Assembly (NCBI GenBank): GCA_034435055.1 | Contig: DAOTXS010000041.1 | Location: forward strand, 62,001 to 126,000 | Reading direction: 5' to 3' | Length of the DNA: 64,000 bases | DNA from: DAOTXS01 sp034435055 | GTDB taxonomy: Bacteria; Chloroflexota; Anaerolineae; UBA4142 | Part shown: piece by piece, positions 54,967 through 63,339 of the stretch | How the letters are laid out: each line of letters starts with the position of its first letter | Numbering within the stretch: the stretch's first letter is position 1 | Made by a program: the position numbers and the translations under genes | Notes under the pieces: model-generated | Databases searched by the model: none | What the model saw: only the letters and a program-made list of their open reading frames with translations | What the model was told of the DNA's origin: nothing

Positions 54967-56664
54967 ATGAATTTTCTGAGTCAACTCGTTGATGCCTCTG
55001 CGCGTTTTCAATCTAAATACGCCGCGCATTTAATCAATCGATTTCAATACGTGCCGTGTCCCAGCGTGCGCGTGCCGCTGGAATCGTTGTGGGTCGAACC
55101 GCGCGGGCTGAGCGCCGCGCTTGCCAACCCATCGCCGCTGGTTATCACCGGCGCGCCGGGCGCGGGCAAGACCACGACGCTTTCTTATTTGGCACTCTCG
55201 CTTGCGCGCGAAATGTTGCATCACGCCAAGCCGCGCGTGCCGCTCTTTTTCTCCGCGCGCGATTTGAATCCGTCCGCGCTTCCGCGCATCACCGATTTTC
55301 CGCGCGAGTTGAATCTAAGTCAGGATGCCGCCGCGCATTGCCCGCGCGTATTTTTTCCGGAAGCGTTCAGCACCGGGCGCGCGGTTGTTCTGATCGACGA
55401 TGCCGATGCATTGTCGCCCGATCAGTTGCAAGCGTGGTTGCGCGAATTGCAAGGTGCGCGCGTGATCCTCGCCGCGCCAGCGCCGATTGCCGGCTTGACC
55501 GAATTCCGCTTGCCCGGTTTCCGCGATAACGATTTGGAAAAGTTTGCGGTTCAGTGGCATCGTGAAAATGCCGCCGCGTTTCTCGCCGCGCTCAAAACGA
55601 ATGGTGTGCCGCGCGCGCTCACGTCCAATCCGCAATCACTTACTTTGCTTGCGCACGGTTGGCGTGAAGACAAACCATTACCCCAACGCCGCACCGAACT
55701 GTACGATGCGTTTGTCGATCACGTGCTGGGGGATTCTGACGAAGCGACACTGATGTTGGAAGGTGTCGCGCTGGCAATGCAACGTGGCAAACCGGCGTCG
55801 AACGAATTTCTTTCCAAATCTAAAGGATTTTTGCGGCTGGCGAAAAATCGCACCGCCGAATTCGCGCACGATTTGTGGCAGGCATACTTTGCCGCGCGCG
55901 CGTTGCGCCATTCGCCCAGCATCGAACCGCTCGCGGAGCATTTGTCCGAATCACCGTGGCGCGAGGTCGTTTTGTTTTACGCTGGTCTCGGCGATGCGAA
56001 CGAGTTGACGAATCGATTGATTGCGCAGGATGATTATGCATTTGCCGGACACGTCGTCGCGCACGCGCGCGAAGTGAAAACAGAACTGCGCGATGTGGTG
56101 ACCAAAGAGTTAATCGCGCGCGCGTGGGATGGTGACCGCACATCGATTGACGCGCTTGCGGAAATGCAAAGCGATGCCGCGGTCGATGCGTTGGCGGCAA
56201 AGTTGAAAGACAAAGACCCCGCCATTCGCGCGCGCGCCGCGCAATTACTCGGCGCATTGCAATTGGATCGTGGCATCGAATATCTGTTGCCGCAACTGCG
56301 CGACGTGAACGCCGACGTGCGCGATAATGTTGTCGAAGCATTGGGACGTTCGCGCACCGATCGCGTAATCGAACCGTTGCTTGTGGCGTTGCGCGGCGAC
56401 TCGCGGGTTGGAGTTGCCGACAAGCGCTTGCGCGTCGCCGCGGCAAAAGCGTTAGGTGAGGTGGCATCGGACAAGGCGGTGCCCGCGCTCATCGTCGATT
56501 TGCAATTGGGTGAACCGGAAGTGCGCGCGGTGGTGGCGGATGCGCTGAAACGAATCAAGAGTCCGCTATTGATCAAACCATTGCAAGGGATCGCGGTATC
56601 GGGGGATCAAGCCGCGCGCCAATTTGCCGCCGAGATTCTCGCGGTTATCGACGGAAAGGACTAG
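54967..56664 (+). CDS. NACHT-like STAND ATPase with C-terminal HEAT repeats
   Basis: A 565-residue protein. Walker A is LVITGAPGAGKTTTLSYLAL (residues about 58-77). VPLFFSARDL is the NACHT-type strand, Walker B is AVVLIDDADAL (about 139-149), and the helical part ends with NPQSLTLLAHGW and LPQRRTELYDAFVDHVL, as in NACHT modules. After a linker, residues about 390-565 are HEAT/PBS-lyase-like repeats (DAAVDALAAKLKDKDPAIRA). Proteins of this layout include bacterial NLR-like defence proteins but also other regulators. ATG 54967 is set by AAAGGA and the promoter. It heads an operon with two small membrane proteins. Confidence 0.78.
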   Translation: MNFLSQLVDASARFQSKYAAHLINRFQYVPCPSVRVPLESLWVEPRGLSAALANPSPLVITGAPGAGKTTTLSYLALSLAREMLHHAKPRVPLFFSARDLNPSALPRITDFPRELNLSQDAAAHCPRVFFPEAFSTGRAVVLIDDADALSPDQLQAWLRELQGARVILAAPAPIAGLTEFRLPGFRDNDLEKFAVQWHRENAAAFLAALKTNGVPRALTSNPQSLTLLAHGWREDKPLPQRRTELYDAFVDHVLGDSDEATLMLEGVALAMQRGKPASNEFLSKSKGFLRLAKNRTAEFAHDLWQAYFAARALRHSPSIEPLAEHLSESPWREVVLFYAGLGDANELTNRLIAQDDYAFAGHVVAHAREVKTELRDVVTKELIARAWDGDRTSIDALAEMQSDAAVDALAAKLKDKDPAIRARAAQLLGALQLDRGIEYLLPQLRDVNADVRDNVVEALGRSRTDRVIEPLLVALRGDSRVGVADKRLRVAAAKALGEVASDKAVPALIVDLQLGEPEVRAVVADALKRIKSPLLIKPLQGIAVSGDQAARQFAAEILAVIDGKD

Positions 56665-56673
56665 TCATCGAAT

Positions 56674-56973
56674 ATGGATCCGACTCCGCTCGCGCCGTGG
56701 CGCGATCTTTCGATTGTGTGGTTTTCGTTGTGGATGATGTTGTTCGTTGCGATTCCCGGCGTCGTGTTTTATTTCATGCTCAAGTACTTGCGCCGCTTCA
56801 ATCGCTGGCTCAAACTGCCGTTGATGAACGCGCAAGTGTGGGCATTGCGAATTCAGTACGGCACGCAACATGCGTCGGAAAAAATCGTCGATGTTCCGAT
56901 CCGGGTTTACAGTACGAGCGCGCGTCTCCAGACGACGGCGCGTGGTGTAATCGATTTTCTGTTGGGTGAGTGA
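56674..56973 (+). CDS. Small membrane protein, first partner of the NACHT-like ATPase
   Basis: A 99-residue protein with one strong transmembrane helix (about 13-36, SIVWFSLWMMLFVAIPGVVF), a basic stretch (KYLRRFNRWLK) and a soluble C-terminal half. It starts nine bases after the ATPase stop, and its end is eight bases before the next start. I recognise no family. Operon position suggests a membrane component working with the ATPase. Confidence 0.6.
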   Translation: MDPTPLAPWRDLSIVWFSLWMMLFVAIPGVVFYFMLKYLRRFNRWLKLPLMNAQVWALRIQYGTQHASEKIVDVPIRVYSTSARLQTTARGVIDFLLGE

Positions 56974-56980
56974 GGGGTGT

Positions 56981-57283
56981 ATGGAAAATCAAGTGGATGC
57001 AAAAGTTATGCTGGAACGCGCCCGGTTTATTGTGGCGGAGGTGCGCAAAAGCGAAGCGTACCCGGCGATTCTCGGCGCGATTGCCGGCGGAATTGCCGGC
57101 GCGTTGATGGCGGTGATTATCGCCGGCGGTCGTTCCGCGCGGCGCGCGGGCGATGAATCTGCAAAAACGCTGGGCGCGTCTGCGCGTCAGGGCTGGTCGC
57201 CGCGCGACATTGTGCAACTAGCCACGGTGGTTGCTGCCCTTGCCAAACAAATTCAATCGTGGTATCAAGAGCAAAAACGCTGA
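56981..57283 (+). CDS. Small membrane protein, second partner of the NACHT-like ATPase
   Basis: A 100-residue protein. A helical N-terminus (MENQVDAKVMLERARFIVAE) is followed by a Gly/Ala-rich transmembrane helix (about 28-50, ILGAIAGGIAGALMAVIIAG) and a basic and amphipathic C-terminal half (SPRDIVQLATVVAALAKQIQ). ATG 56981 has GAGGGG upstream. The glycine-zipper-like helix suits oligomer formation in the membrane; this is inference. A terminator follows. Confidence 0.6.
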   Translation: MENQVDAKVMLERARFIVAEVRKSEAYPAILGAIAGGIAGALMAVIIAGGRSARRAGDESAKTLGASARQGWSPRDIVQLATVVAALAKQIQSWYQEQKR

Positions 57284-57300
57284 ACGCGCGGTAAACAACA

Positions 57301-57330
57301 AAGGGAGACCTGGCGGGTCTCCCTTGTTTT
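57301..57330 (+). terminator. Terminator of the NACHT-like operon
   Basis: AAGGGAGACC / GGTCTCCCTT with a 5-base loop, followed by GTTTTT. Confidence 0.85.
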
Positions 57331-57352
57331 TCGGCGTTGTCGCGTTTTGTGA

Positions 57353-58180
57353 TCAATTCATCGTTCCTAGCACTTGTTGCGCAAGAGGGTGTTCGCGGAC
57401 AAAGTAAAGCAAGCGTAACGTGCGTCCTTCGGCTTCGCGCACTTCATCGCGCACGATGCCGAGTTCTTTGAACTTGGTCAAGACCAGATCCACCTGCATC
57501 GGCGTCAGGGTCATTTGATTTGTCGGGGACAGCGCGTGCGTTTTGACAAAGAGAAAGGTCAGATAGGGTTTGGTTTTGGCAAGTCGATCAAGCAATCGAA
57601 GCATCTGGAGTTCGACGGGTGACAAATCAGAATTTTGCGGCAGGGCAAGCAAGGGGGTCGATGATTCAAACGACGGTGGTTCGGGCGATGGATTCACGCC
57701 AACCCAATCCGCCTCGACGACTGGATCGGCGGCGTCCGCCGAAGCGATGAGATCACCGGAGACACTGCCGGGCACGCCGGAAATGATAACGCGTTTGTTA
57801 AAGCGATTGCGCGCCCGCGCGACGACGCGAATGAAATCGCTGTCGCCGGTCATCAGGATGAGCGTGTTCACGTTCGGGCGGTCGAGCAGGCAATCGATAA
57901 TGTCCATCAGCATCGCCATATCGGACGAGGATTTGTGCGCGACGTCCGGACTGCGGCGCGGCGTATCGCGCGGCGTGATGCCGGCAACTTCGAGTTTGCG
58001 TCGAAAGTAATCGGGGTGTTCAGTAAAGTCCGCGTACGCGAATGCCTGGGAGACTGGACCGTACTTGCGCGCTTTTGCCATCAGCATTTGCGGATCGGGT
58101 TCACGTGCATAATTGTTCTTCATCCCATAACGAATGTTCTCAAAGTCGATAAACAAAGCGACTTCACCAGTTTCAACCAT
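57353..58180 (-). CDS. NYN-domain (PIN-like) ribonuclease
   Basis: A 275-residue protein. Residues 1-155 are a NYN/LabA-like PIN domain with acidic catalytic residues in ALFIDFENIRYG, SSDMAMLMDI and LMTGDSDFIRVV. The C-terminal 95 residues form a separate small helical domain (LSPVELQMLRLLDRLAKTKP), perhaps RNA-binding winged-helix. Predicted Mg-dependent RNase or RNA-binding protein; target unknown. ATG 58180 follows GGAGG. Convergent with the NACHT-like operon. Confidence 0.82.
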   Translation of the reverse strand: MVETGEVALFIDFENIRYGMKNNYAREPDPQMLMAKARKYGPVSQAFAYADFTEHPDYFRRKLEVAGITPRDTPRRSPDVAHKSSSDMAMLMDIIDCLLDRPNVNTLILMTGDSDFIRVVARARNRFNKRVIISGVPGSVSGDLIASADAADPVVEADWVGVNPSPEPPSFESSTPLLALPQNSDLSPVELQMLRLLDRLAKTKPYLTFLFVKTHALSPTNQMTLTPMQVDLVLTKFKELGIVRDEVREAEGRTLRLLYFVREHPLAQQVLGTMN

Positions 58181-58259
58181 TCAAAAAACCTCCAGGGTCA
58201 AAGTAAGAGTTACACGCGACAACGCAGATATTCGATTGGTAAAGTTCTACACGCGGGCT

Positions 58260-58289
58260 ATTGTACTCGCAGTGGCGATGATTTGTCAA
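58260..58289 (-). promoter_or_regulatory. Promoter of the NYN gene
   Basis: Minus strand TTGACA, 18-base spacer, TACAAT, about 80 bases upstream of the start. Confidence 0.65.
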
Positions 58290-58293
58290 TCGC

Positions 58294-58335
58294 CGTGATT
58301 TCAGATTTATGATTTCAGATTTCAAATTTCAAAAC
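58294..58335. repeat. STRR-like repeat at the start of the GH-A gene
   Basis: GTGATTTCAGATTTATGATT, then TCAGATTTCAAATTTCAAAA: repeated (G)ATTTCA words spanning the start codon at 58309, so the first seven residues (MISDFKF) are repeat-encoded. Confidence 0.6.
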
Positions 58336-59439
58336 AGATCGCTTCGCCCAGGTGTGCACGTTGCGTGGCGCGCGCTTCAAGTTATCGTGATGATCGTGTT
58401 CGCGTACTGGCTCGCCGCGCCGCCACCGATTCTGGTTACGGTGGGCGCGCCACAATCGGTGCGGACGACGAATCCCAAAATCGGTGTCCACACCCGGCTC
58501 ACCGACGAAGCGGACGAATGGAAAATCAAAAAGACGCTGGAGCTGGTGCGCGAAATGGGGTCGCCGTGGATCGTCGAATATTTTCCGTGGGCGTACATTG
58601 AATTCACCGAAGGCGAGTACGATTGGGGACACGCTGATCAAGTTTTCGATCACGCAGAACGACAAGGATTGAAGGTGATCGCGCGGCTGGGTTTTGTGCC
58701 GCAATGGGCGCGCCCGCGCAATGCAGTGACGAGTTATCTGGACGCGACGCGCTATCAATACTTTGCCGAATTCGTGGCGCAATTCATCGCCCATTTCAAA
58801 GGACGCGTCGAGTACGTGATTATTTGGAATGAGCCGAACGTGAATTTCGAGTGGGGCTATCAAGGCGTCAGCCCCGAGGGTTACACAAGACTGTTGCAAG
58901 AGGTTTATGCGCGCGCCAAGCAAGTCGATCCATCAGTCAAAATTTTGGCGGGCGCGCTTGCCCCCACGCTCGCGCCGCCCGGCTCGGTCGATGCGATGAA
59001 CGATTTGGAATACTTGCAAAAAATGTACGATGCCGGCGCGCGCGATTATTTTGATGTGCTGTCGGTTCACGCGTACGGTTGGACCAGCCCGGCGGATGAA
59101 GCGCCCGCCGCGAATCGCGTGAACTTTCGCCGGACGGAATTGTTGCGCGAGACGATGATTCGCAATGGCGATGTGAACAAGCGCGTGATGATCACCGAGG
59201 GCGGTTGGAACGATCATCCACGCTGGACCAAAGCCGTGCGCCCGGCGGAACGCATCGAGTACACGTTGCGCGCGTACGACCTTTGCCGCGCGTGGGACTG
59301 GGTTGATGTCTGCGCGATGTGGGCATTTCGTTATCCCTTTCCTACGCAAACGTACTCGGATTATTTTACATTTGTCACGTCGGAATTTTCTCCCAAACCG
59401 ATCTATTATGAAGTTCAGAAATATGCCACGAGACAGTAA
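58309..59439 (+). CDS. Membrane-anchored GH-A clan glycosidase
   Basis: A 376-residue protein: signal anchor at residues about 20-40 (ALQVIVMIVFAYWLAAPP), then a TIM-barrel glycosidase. The acid/base Glu is in YVIIWNEPNVNFEW and the nucleophile Glu in RVMITEGGWNDH, the two-Glu pattern of clan GH-A (GH5/GH39-like). GVHTRLTDEADEWKIKKTLE is the first barrel strand region. Substrate is probably a plant or microbial beta-glycan, not determinable. The start lies in a repeat and has no clear ribosome site. The next gene begins inside its 3' end. Confidence 0.8.
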   Translation: MISDFKFQNRSLRPGVHVAWRALQVIVMIVFAYWLAAPPPILVTVGAPQSVRTTNPKIGVHTRLTDEADEWKIKKTLELVREMGSPWIVEYFPWAYIEFTEGEYDWGHADQVFDHAERQGLKVIARLGFVPQWARPRNAVTSYLDATRYQYFAEFVAQFIAHFKGRVEYVIIWNEPNVNFEWGYQGVSPEGYTRLLQEVYARAKQVDPSVKILAGALAPTLAPPGSVDAMNDLEYLQKMYDAGARDYFDVLSVHAYGWTSPADEAPAANRVNFRRTELLRETMIRNGDVNKRVMITEGGWNDHPRWTKAVRPAERIEYTLRAYDLCRAWDWVDVCAMWAFRYPFPTQTYSDYFTFVTSEFSPKPIYYEVQKYATRQ

Positions 59440-60334
59440 ACAGTCGACAGGCAACAGCCGACAGTCAATAAAAGGCAAGCAATTTTTTTCATCCTTCATC
59501 CTTCATCTTTCATCCTTGAGAGTAGGAACATTTCCTCTTGTCCTGCTAGGATTTTTTCTTGTTGCTTATTGGGGCTTTGTCACTTTTGCCCTTAAGTCCC
59601 CGGCAAAACCGGATGCGACGTGGACGCGCATCGTCGAGACCGGCGCGTTGCGTGTGGGCATCGATCCATCGTTTCCACCGTTTGAATCGGAGGATGGCAC
59701 AGGCCATTTGCGCGGGCTGGACATTGCGCTGGTCGATGAAATTCTGCGCGAGTGGTCGAAGCAAATCGAGATGCCGATTCACGCCGAGTACATTTATATC
59801 GGTTATGATGGTTTGTACGACGCGTTGAAAGCCGGGCAGTTCGACGCGATTGTATCGGCGTTGCCGTACGATCCCAAGCGGACGGAGGATGTTCGATTCT
59901 CACATTCGTACTTTAACGGCGGTCCGTTCCTCATCGTGCGTGAGCAAGACGCGGCGACAAAAACGCATTTCGATTTGCAAGGCAAACGCATCGGCGTGGA
60001 GTTGGGATCGACCGGCGATGCGTTTGCGCGACGCTGGGAAAAGCGGCTCAAGTATGATCGCCGAGAATTTCACACGCCGGCGGAAACGTTGCGCGCGCTG
60101 AACGATGGTCACATCGATGCCGCGTTCGTCGATCTGATTGCGTTCTACGACTTCACACGGACGAATCGCGGGGTGAAATCCATCGGCGCGCCGCTCGTCG
60201 ATGAGTTGATGGTGATTGCCGTTCGCAAAGACGCGCCGACGTTGCTTGCGCAAATCAACGCGGTGATCACGGCGATGAAAGCCGACGGACGGTTGGAGCA
60301 GTTGTGGCAAACGTGGTTGGTGAGTGGTGGATAA
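59423..60334 (+). CDS. Extracytoplasmic solute-binding protein, family 3
   Basis: A 303-residue protein. Its first about 30 residues are a repeat-derived basic leader (MPRDSKQSTGNSRQSIKGKQ), followed by a signal-anchor helix (FPLVLLGFFLVAYWGFVTFA). The domain is amino-acid/polar type: TGALRVGIDPSFPPFESEDG, then LRGLDIALVDEIL, GQFDAIVSALPYDPKRTEDV and LQGKRIGVELGSTGDAF. No transporter genes adjoin, so it may be a sensor or orphan binding protein. ATG 59408 is an alternative start. It overlaps the GH-A gene by 17 bases. Confidence 0.82.
   Translation: MPRDSKQSTGNSRQSIKGKQFFSSFILHLSSLRVGTFPLVLLGFFLVAYWGFVTFALKSPAKPDATWTRIVETGALRVGIDPSFPPFESEDGTGHLRGLDIALVDEILREWSKQIEMPIHAEYIYIGYDGLYDALKAGQFDAIVSALPYDPKRTEDVRFSHSYFNGGPFLIVREQDAATKTHFDLQGKRIGVELGSTGDAFARRWEKRLKYDRREFHTPAETLRALNDGHIDAAFVDLIAFYDFTRTNRGVKSIGAPLVDELMVIAVRKDAPTLLAQINAVITAMKADGRLEQLWQTWLVSGG
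59430..59520. repeat. STRR-like repeats at the GH-A/binding-protein junction
   Basis: GACAGTAAACAGTCGACAGG with CAACAGCCGACAGTC, then TCATCCTTCATCCTTCATCT. Two different word families in succession (ACAGTC-type and the heptamer TTCATCC). They encode the leader of the binding protein in frame. Confidence 0.75.
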
Positions 60335-60336
60335 AT

Positions 60337-60367
60337 AATGCGGGCGACCTTTCTGGTCGCCCGCATT
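60337..60367. terminator. Bidirectional terminator between binding protein and rodA
   Basis: AATGCGGGCGACC / GGTCGCCCGCATT, 13-bp perfect stem with TTTCT loop, touching the rodA stop. Confidence 0.82.
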
Positions 60368-61506
60368 CACGCATAACTCTTCCCCGCGCCTTCCAACCGC
60401 AAATCGCGATGGCGCAACAACACACTTTGCACCACCCCTTGCGCCGCCAATAACGTGATCAACGAACTGCCGCCCGCGCTGACGTACGGCAATGGAATGC
60501 CGGTCACCGGCATCAACCCCACATTCATTCCCAGGTTCACGTACGCTTGAACTGCCACCACTGCTGTGATGCCGACGACGATCAACTTACCGTACGAGTC
60601 GCGCGCCAACATCGCCGCGCGTACCATTCGCAGTAAGATGAAAACGAACAGTCCAATCACAAACGTCGCGCCGATGAACCCCAACTCCTCACCGATGACC
60701 GAGAAGATAAAATCGGTTTGGCGGATGCGCAAAAAGCGCAGCTGACTTTGAATGCCGCTACAAAAACCCAAGCCCCAGAATCCGCCCGCGCCAATCGCAA
60801 TCCGCGCTTGCGTTACGTTATAGCCCGTGCCCAACGGATCGCGTCCTGGGTCAAGAAACGTCAGAATGCGTTCTTGTTGATACGGACGCAAGTTGCTCCA
60901 CAGCAACGGCGCGGCAATCACGCTAATGGCTAGAATAATCAGCACGTCGCGCAGTTTCATTCCTGCCGCCAGCGCCATCACGCCCCACGACGCGGCGATG
61001 ACGATGGCTGTGCCAAGGTCCGGTTGGAAATACACCAACGCAATCGGCACGGCAATGAACGAAAACGAAATGACCACGCGATGCCATTGTGCCATTTCCG
61101 ATGTGTGATCCGCCATATATTTGGCAACGACGAGCACCAGCAAAAGTTTGCTCAACTCCGAGGGCTGGAACAAAAAGAAACGAAAATCGATCCAGCGTTG
61201 TGCGCCAAGCGTCACTTGTCCGATGGCAAAGACGATGAGCAAAATAAAAATCGTGAAGGCGAGAATGATCCAGCGGAGAAAAGCGTAGAGGCGATAATCG
61301 ATCCACGTGAGGATCGCCATTCCGATCAAACCAACCACCGCGTACATTCCTTGGCGCACTGTTACGCTTGACCAATCCAACGCTTCGCCGGTGATGCACG
61401 CCGTTGCGCTGTAAATCATCAGGATGCCGATGACGACCAGCAAGAGCGTTGCGCCGAGCATCCAAAAATCAAAATGAATCAGGCGCGGACGAGAAATCCG
61501 TTCCAT
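60367..61506 (-). CDS. rodA: Rod-shape SEDS glycosyltransferase RodA
   Basis: A 379-residue, ten-helix SEDS peptidoglycan polymerase that works with PBP2, encoded at the other end of this cluster. Family blocks: LGAQRWIDFRFFLFQPSELS, PDLGTAIVIAASWGVMALAA, FLDPGRDPLGTGYNVTQARI and the C-terminal GIPLPYVSAGGSSLITLLA. Last gene of the PBP2-minC-minD-minE-rodA set, 18 bases after minE. The ribosome site before ATG 61506 is weak, suggesting coupling. Confidence 0.95.
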   Translation of the reverse strand: MERISRPRLIHFDFWMLGATLLLVVIGILMIYSATACITGEALDWSSVTVRQGMYAVVGLIGMAILTWIDYRLYAFLRWIILAFTIFILLIVFAIGQVTLGAQRWIDFRFFLFQPSELSKLLLVLVVAKYMADHTSEMAQWHRVVISFSFIAVPIALVYFQPDLGTAIVIAASWGVMALAAGMKLRDVLIILAISVIAAPLLWSNLRPYQQERILTFLDPGRDPLGTGYNVTQARIAIGAGGFWGLGFCSGIQSQLRFLRIRQTDFIFSVIGEELGFIGATFVIGLFVFILLRMVRAAMLARDSYGKLIVVGITAVVAVQAYVNLGMNVGLMPVTGIPLPYVSAGGSSLITLLAAQGVVQSVLLRHRDLRLEGAGKSYA

Positions 61507-61524
61507 AAAACTTGCGGCTTGTTT

Positions 61525-61797
61525 CTAGTGCGTGGTCTTGCGCATCTTGCGCGCGCCCATCACCGGAATATCCGCCGTCAAACGATGGCCTTTGGCGTCG
61601 CTGGAAATCGACACCGCCACGTTGTCCGCATCGATTTCGATATGCTTGGAAATCGCGCCGATGATTTCATCCTTCAACACGTTCAGCGTTTCCGGCGAAA
61701 TATTTGTGCGATCCTGCGTCAATACCAACTGCAAACGTTTCTTGGCGACGGACGCACTGCCCGACGATTTGCCAAAGATGCGCTCAAGCCAATCCAT
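61525..61797 (-). CDS. minE: Cell-division topological specificity factor MinE
   Basis: A 90-residue protein that stimulates MinD ATPase and drives Min oscillation. The N-terminal amphipathic membrane helix (MDWLERIFG) and the contact helix region AKKRLQLVLTQDRTNISPET are typical, followed by the anti-parallel dimer domain (ADNVAVSISSDAKGHRLTAD). AGAGGA lies before ATG 61797; 21 bases separate it from minD. Confidence 0.94.
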   Translation of the reverse strand: MDWLERIFGKSSGSASVAKKRLQLVLTQDRTNISPETLNVLKDEIIGAISKHIEIDADNVAVSISSDAKGHRLTADIPVMGARKMRKTTH

Positions 61798-61818
61798 ACG
61801 CTTCCTCTCTTGATTCCA

Positions 61819-62613
61819 CTAACGCCGGAAAAATTTCGCCAAACGATCCATCAAGCCAGTATCCTCGCTAAAAACCTGAAACGGCACCTCTTGTCCCATC
61901 AAGCGCGCGGCGATCCGCATAAACGCCGTCCCGGCTTCCGAGTGATCTTCCAACGCGACCGGCTGTCCACGATTGGTGGAGGTGATGATCCGTTCATCCT
62001 CCGGTACAATACCCAGCAAATCGATGGCGAGAATTTCCAACACATCGGACGTGTCTAGCATTTCCCCGCGCTTGACCATCGCCGGCCGCAGACGATTGAT
62101 AATCACGCGCGGCGTCGGTTTTTCGTACGCTTCGGTCAAGCCGATCACGCGGTCCGCGTCGCGCACCGACGAAACCTCCGGCGTTACCACCACGATGACC
62201 TGATCCGCCGGCGCAATCGAATTTTTGAAGCCGGACTCGATCCCGGCGGGCGAATCGATCAGCACAAAATCAAAATCCTTTTTCAGTTCCTCGCCCAACT
62301 TTTTCATTTGCTCTTCGTTCACCGCCGATTTCATTCGCGTTTGCGCCGCCGGCAAGAGTTGCAGTTCCGGCAAACGTTTGTCTTTGATCAACGCTTGACG
62401 CAAACGCACGCGTTCCTCCACCACATCGACCAGATCGTACACGATACGATTTTCCAGTCCCATCACCACATCGAGATTGCGCAACCCAATATCCGCGTCC
62501 ACGCACGCCACCCGTTGACCGCGCCGGGCAAGCGCAACGCCAAGATTCGCTGTGGTGGTCGTCTTGCCGACGCCGCCTTTGCCGGAAGTAATCGTGATCA
62601 CTTGTCCCGCCAT
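61819..62613 (-). CDS. minD: Septum-site ATPase MinD
   Basis: A 264-residue ParA/MinD ATPase. The deviant Walker A is SGKGGVGKTT (residues 10-19, both Lys present); DADIGLRNLDVVMGLENR and FVLIDSPAGIE follow. The C-terminal membrane-targeting helix is MDRLAKFFRR. It recruits MinC and is displaced by MinE. AGGAGA precedes ATG 62613. Full length. Confidence 0.97.
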   Translation of the reverse strand: MAGQVITITSGKGGVGKTTTTANLGVALARRGQRVACVDADIGLRNLDVVMGLENRIVYDLVDVVEERVRLRQALIKDKRLPELQLLPAAQTRMKSAVNEEQMKKLGEELKKDFDFVLIDSPAGIESGFKNSIAPADQVIVVVTPEVSSVRDADRVIGLTEAYEKPTPRVIINRLRPAMVKRGEMLDTSDVLEILAIDLLGIVPEDERIITSTNRGQPVALEDHSEAGTAFMRIAARLMGQEVPFQVFSEDTGLMDRLAKFFRR

Positions 62614-62621
62614 CTTGTCTC

Positions 62622-63311
62622 CTATCCGTTCCAGGGTTCAACGACGATCTGTCCGAACTTGACCCGCGCGATTTCGGCGGGGGTCGGCGTCATTCGCTTT
62701 TCATCCGGCGCGCGCGCAATATGCGAGCCGATCCGTAATTGCGTCGGCGCGAGCGCCAGCGCGCCAATCATCGCATTTTCATTCCCAGACGCGCCCGCGT
62801 GAACCACGCCGCGCAATTTGCCCCACACGATAATGTCACCGTCCGCCACCAACTCCGCGCCCGGATTCACGTCGCCTAAAACGATGATCGTTCCGGCGTA
62901 ACGATACTTTTGTCCCGACCGAACTGTCCGCTGAATCAACAATGCCGCCGAACCATCAGCCGGGATGACCGGGGGCGGCGCGACTGCCGGCGGCACGGCA
63001 TCCGGGACCACTGCTTCCGGCGGCGTGAGCGCGGCGCGAACTTGACGAAATGCTTCCTGCGAACGTTGTTCCCCCAACACCGAAACCAGCGTCATTTCGC
63101 GTTGCGCCAGCAACGCAATTAGCTCTTCCAATTGCGCCACATCTAGCGCGCGGCCATTGGTTTCTAATAACACGCGCGCGCCGCGAAAAAATGCTTGCGC
63201 CTTCGGACGGCTCAACTGTGTGGCAAGTTCATTCAGGATGGTGTGCCACTCGCCCTCGCCCAGCGTAATCGATAATCCGTCGCGTGTGCCTTTGAAAGTA
63301 ACGATGCTCAT
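62622..63311 (-). CDS. minC: Septum-site inhibitor MinC
   Basis: A 229-residue FtsZ assembly inhibitor. The C-terminal beta-helix (residues about 125-225) is clear: VRSGQKYRYAGTIIVLGDVN, GAELVADGDIIVWGKLRG and IGALALAPTQLRIG, binding MinD and the septum. The N-terminal FtsZ-binding domain is more diverged (FRGARVLLETNGRALDVAQL). A Pro/Val-rich linker separates them. It ends eight bases before minD. Confidence 0.93.
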   Translation of the reverse strand: MSIVTFKGTRDGLSITLGEGEWHTILNELATQLSRPKAQAFFRGARVLLETNGRALDVAQLEELIALLAQREMTLVSVLGEQRSQEAFRQVRAALTPPEAVVPDAVPPAVAPPPVIPADGSAALLIQRTVRSGQKYRYAGTIIVLGDVNPGAELVADGDIIVWGKLRGVVHAGASGNENAMIGALALAPTQLRIGSHIARAPDEKRMTPTPAEIARVKFGQIVVEPWNG

Positions 63312-63339
63312 CTGACTTGCCGTTCACCCGTTTCACAGT

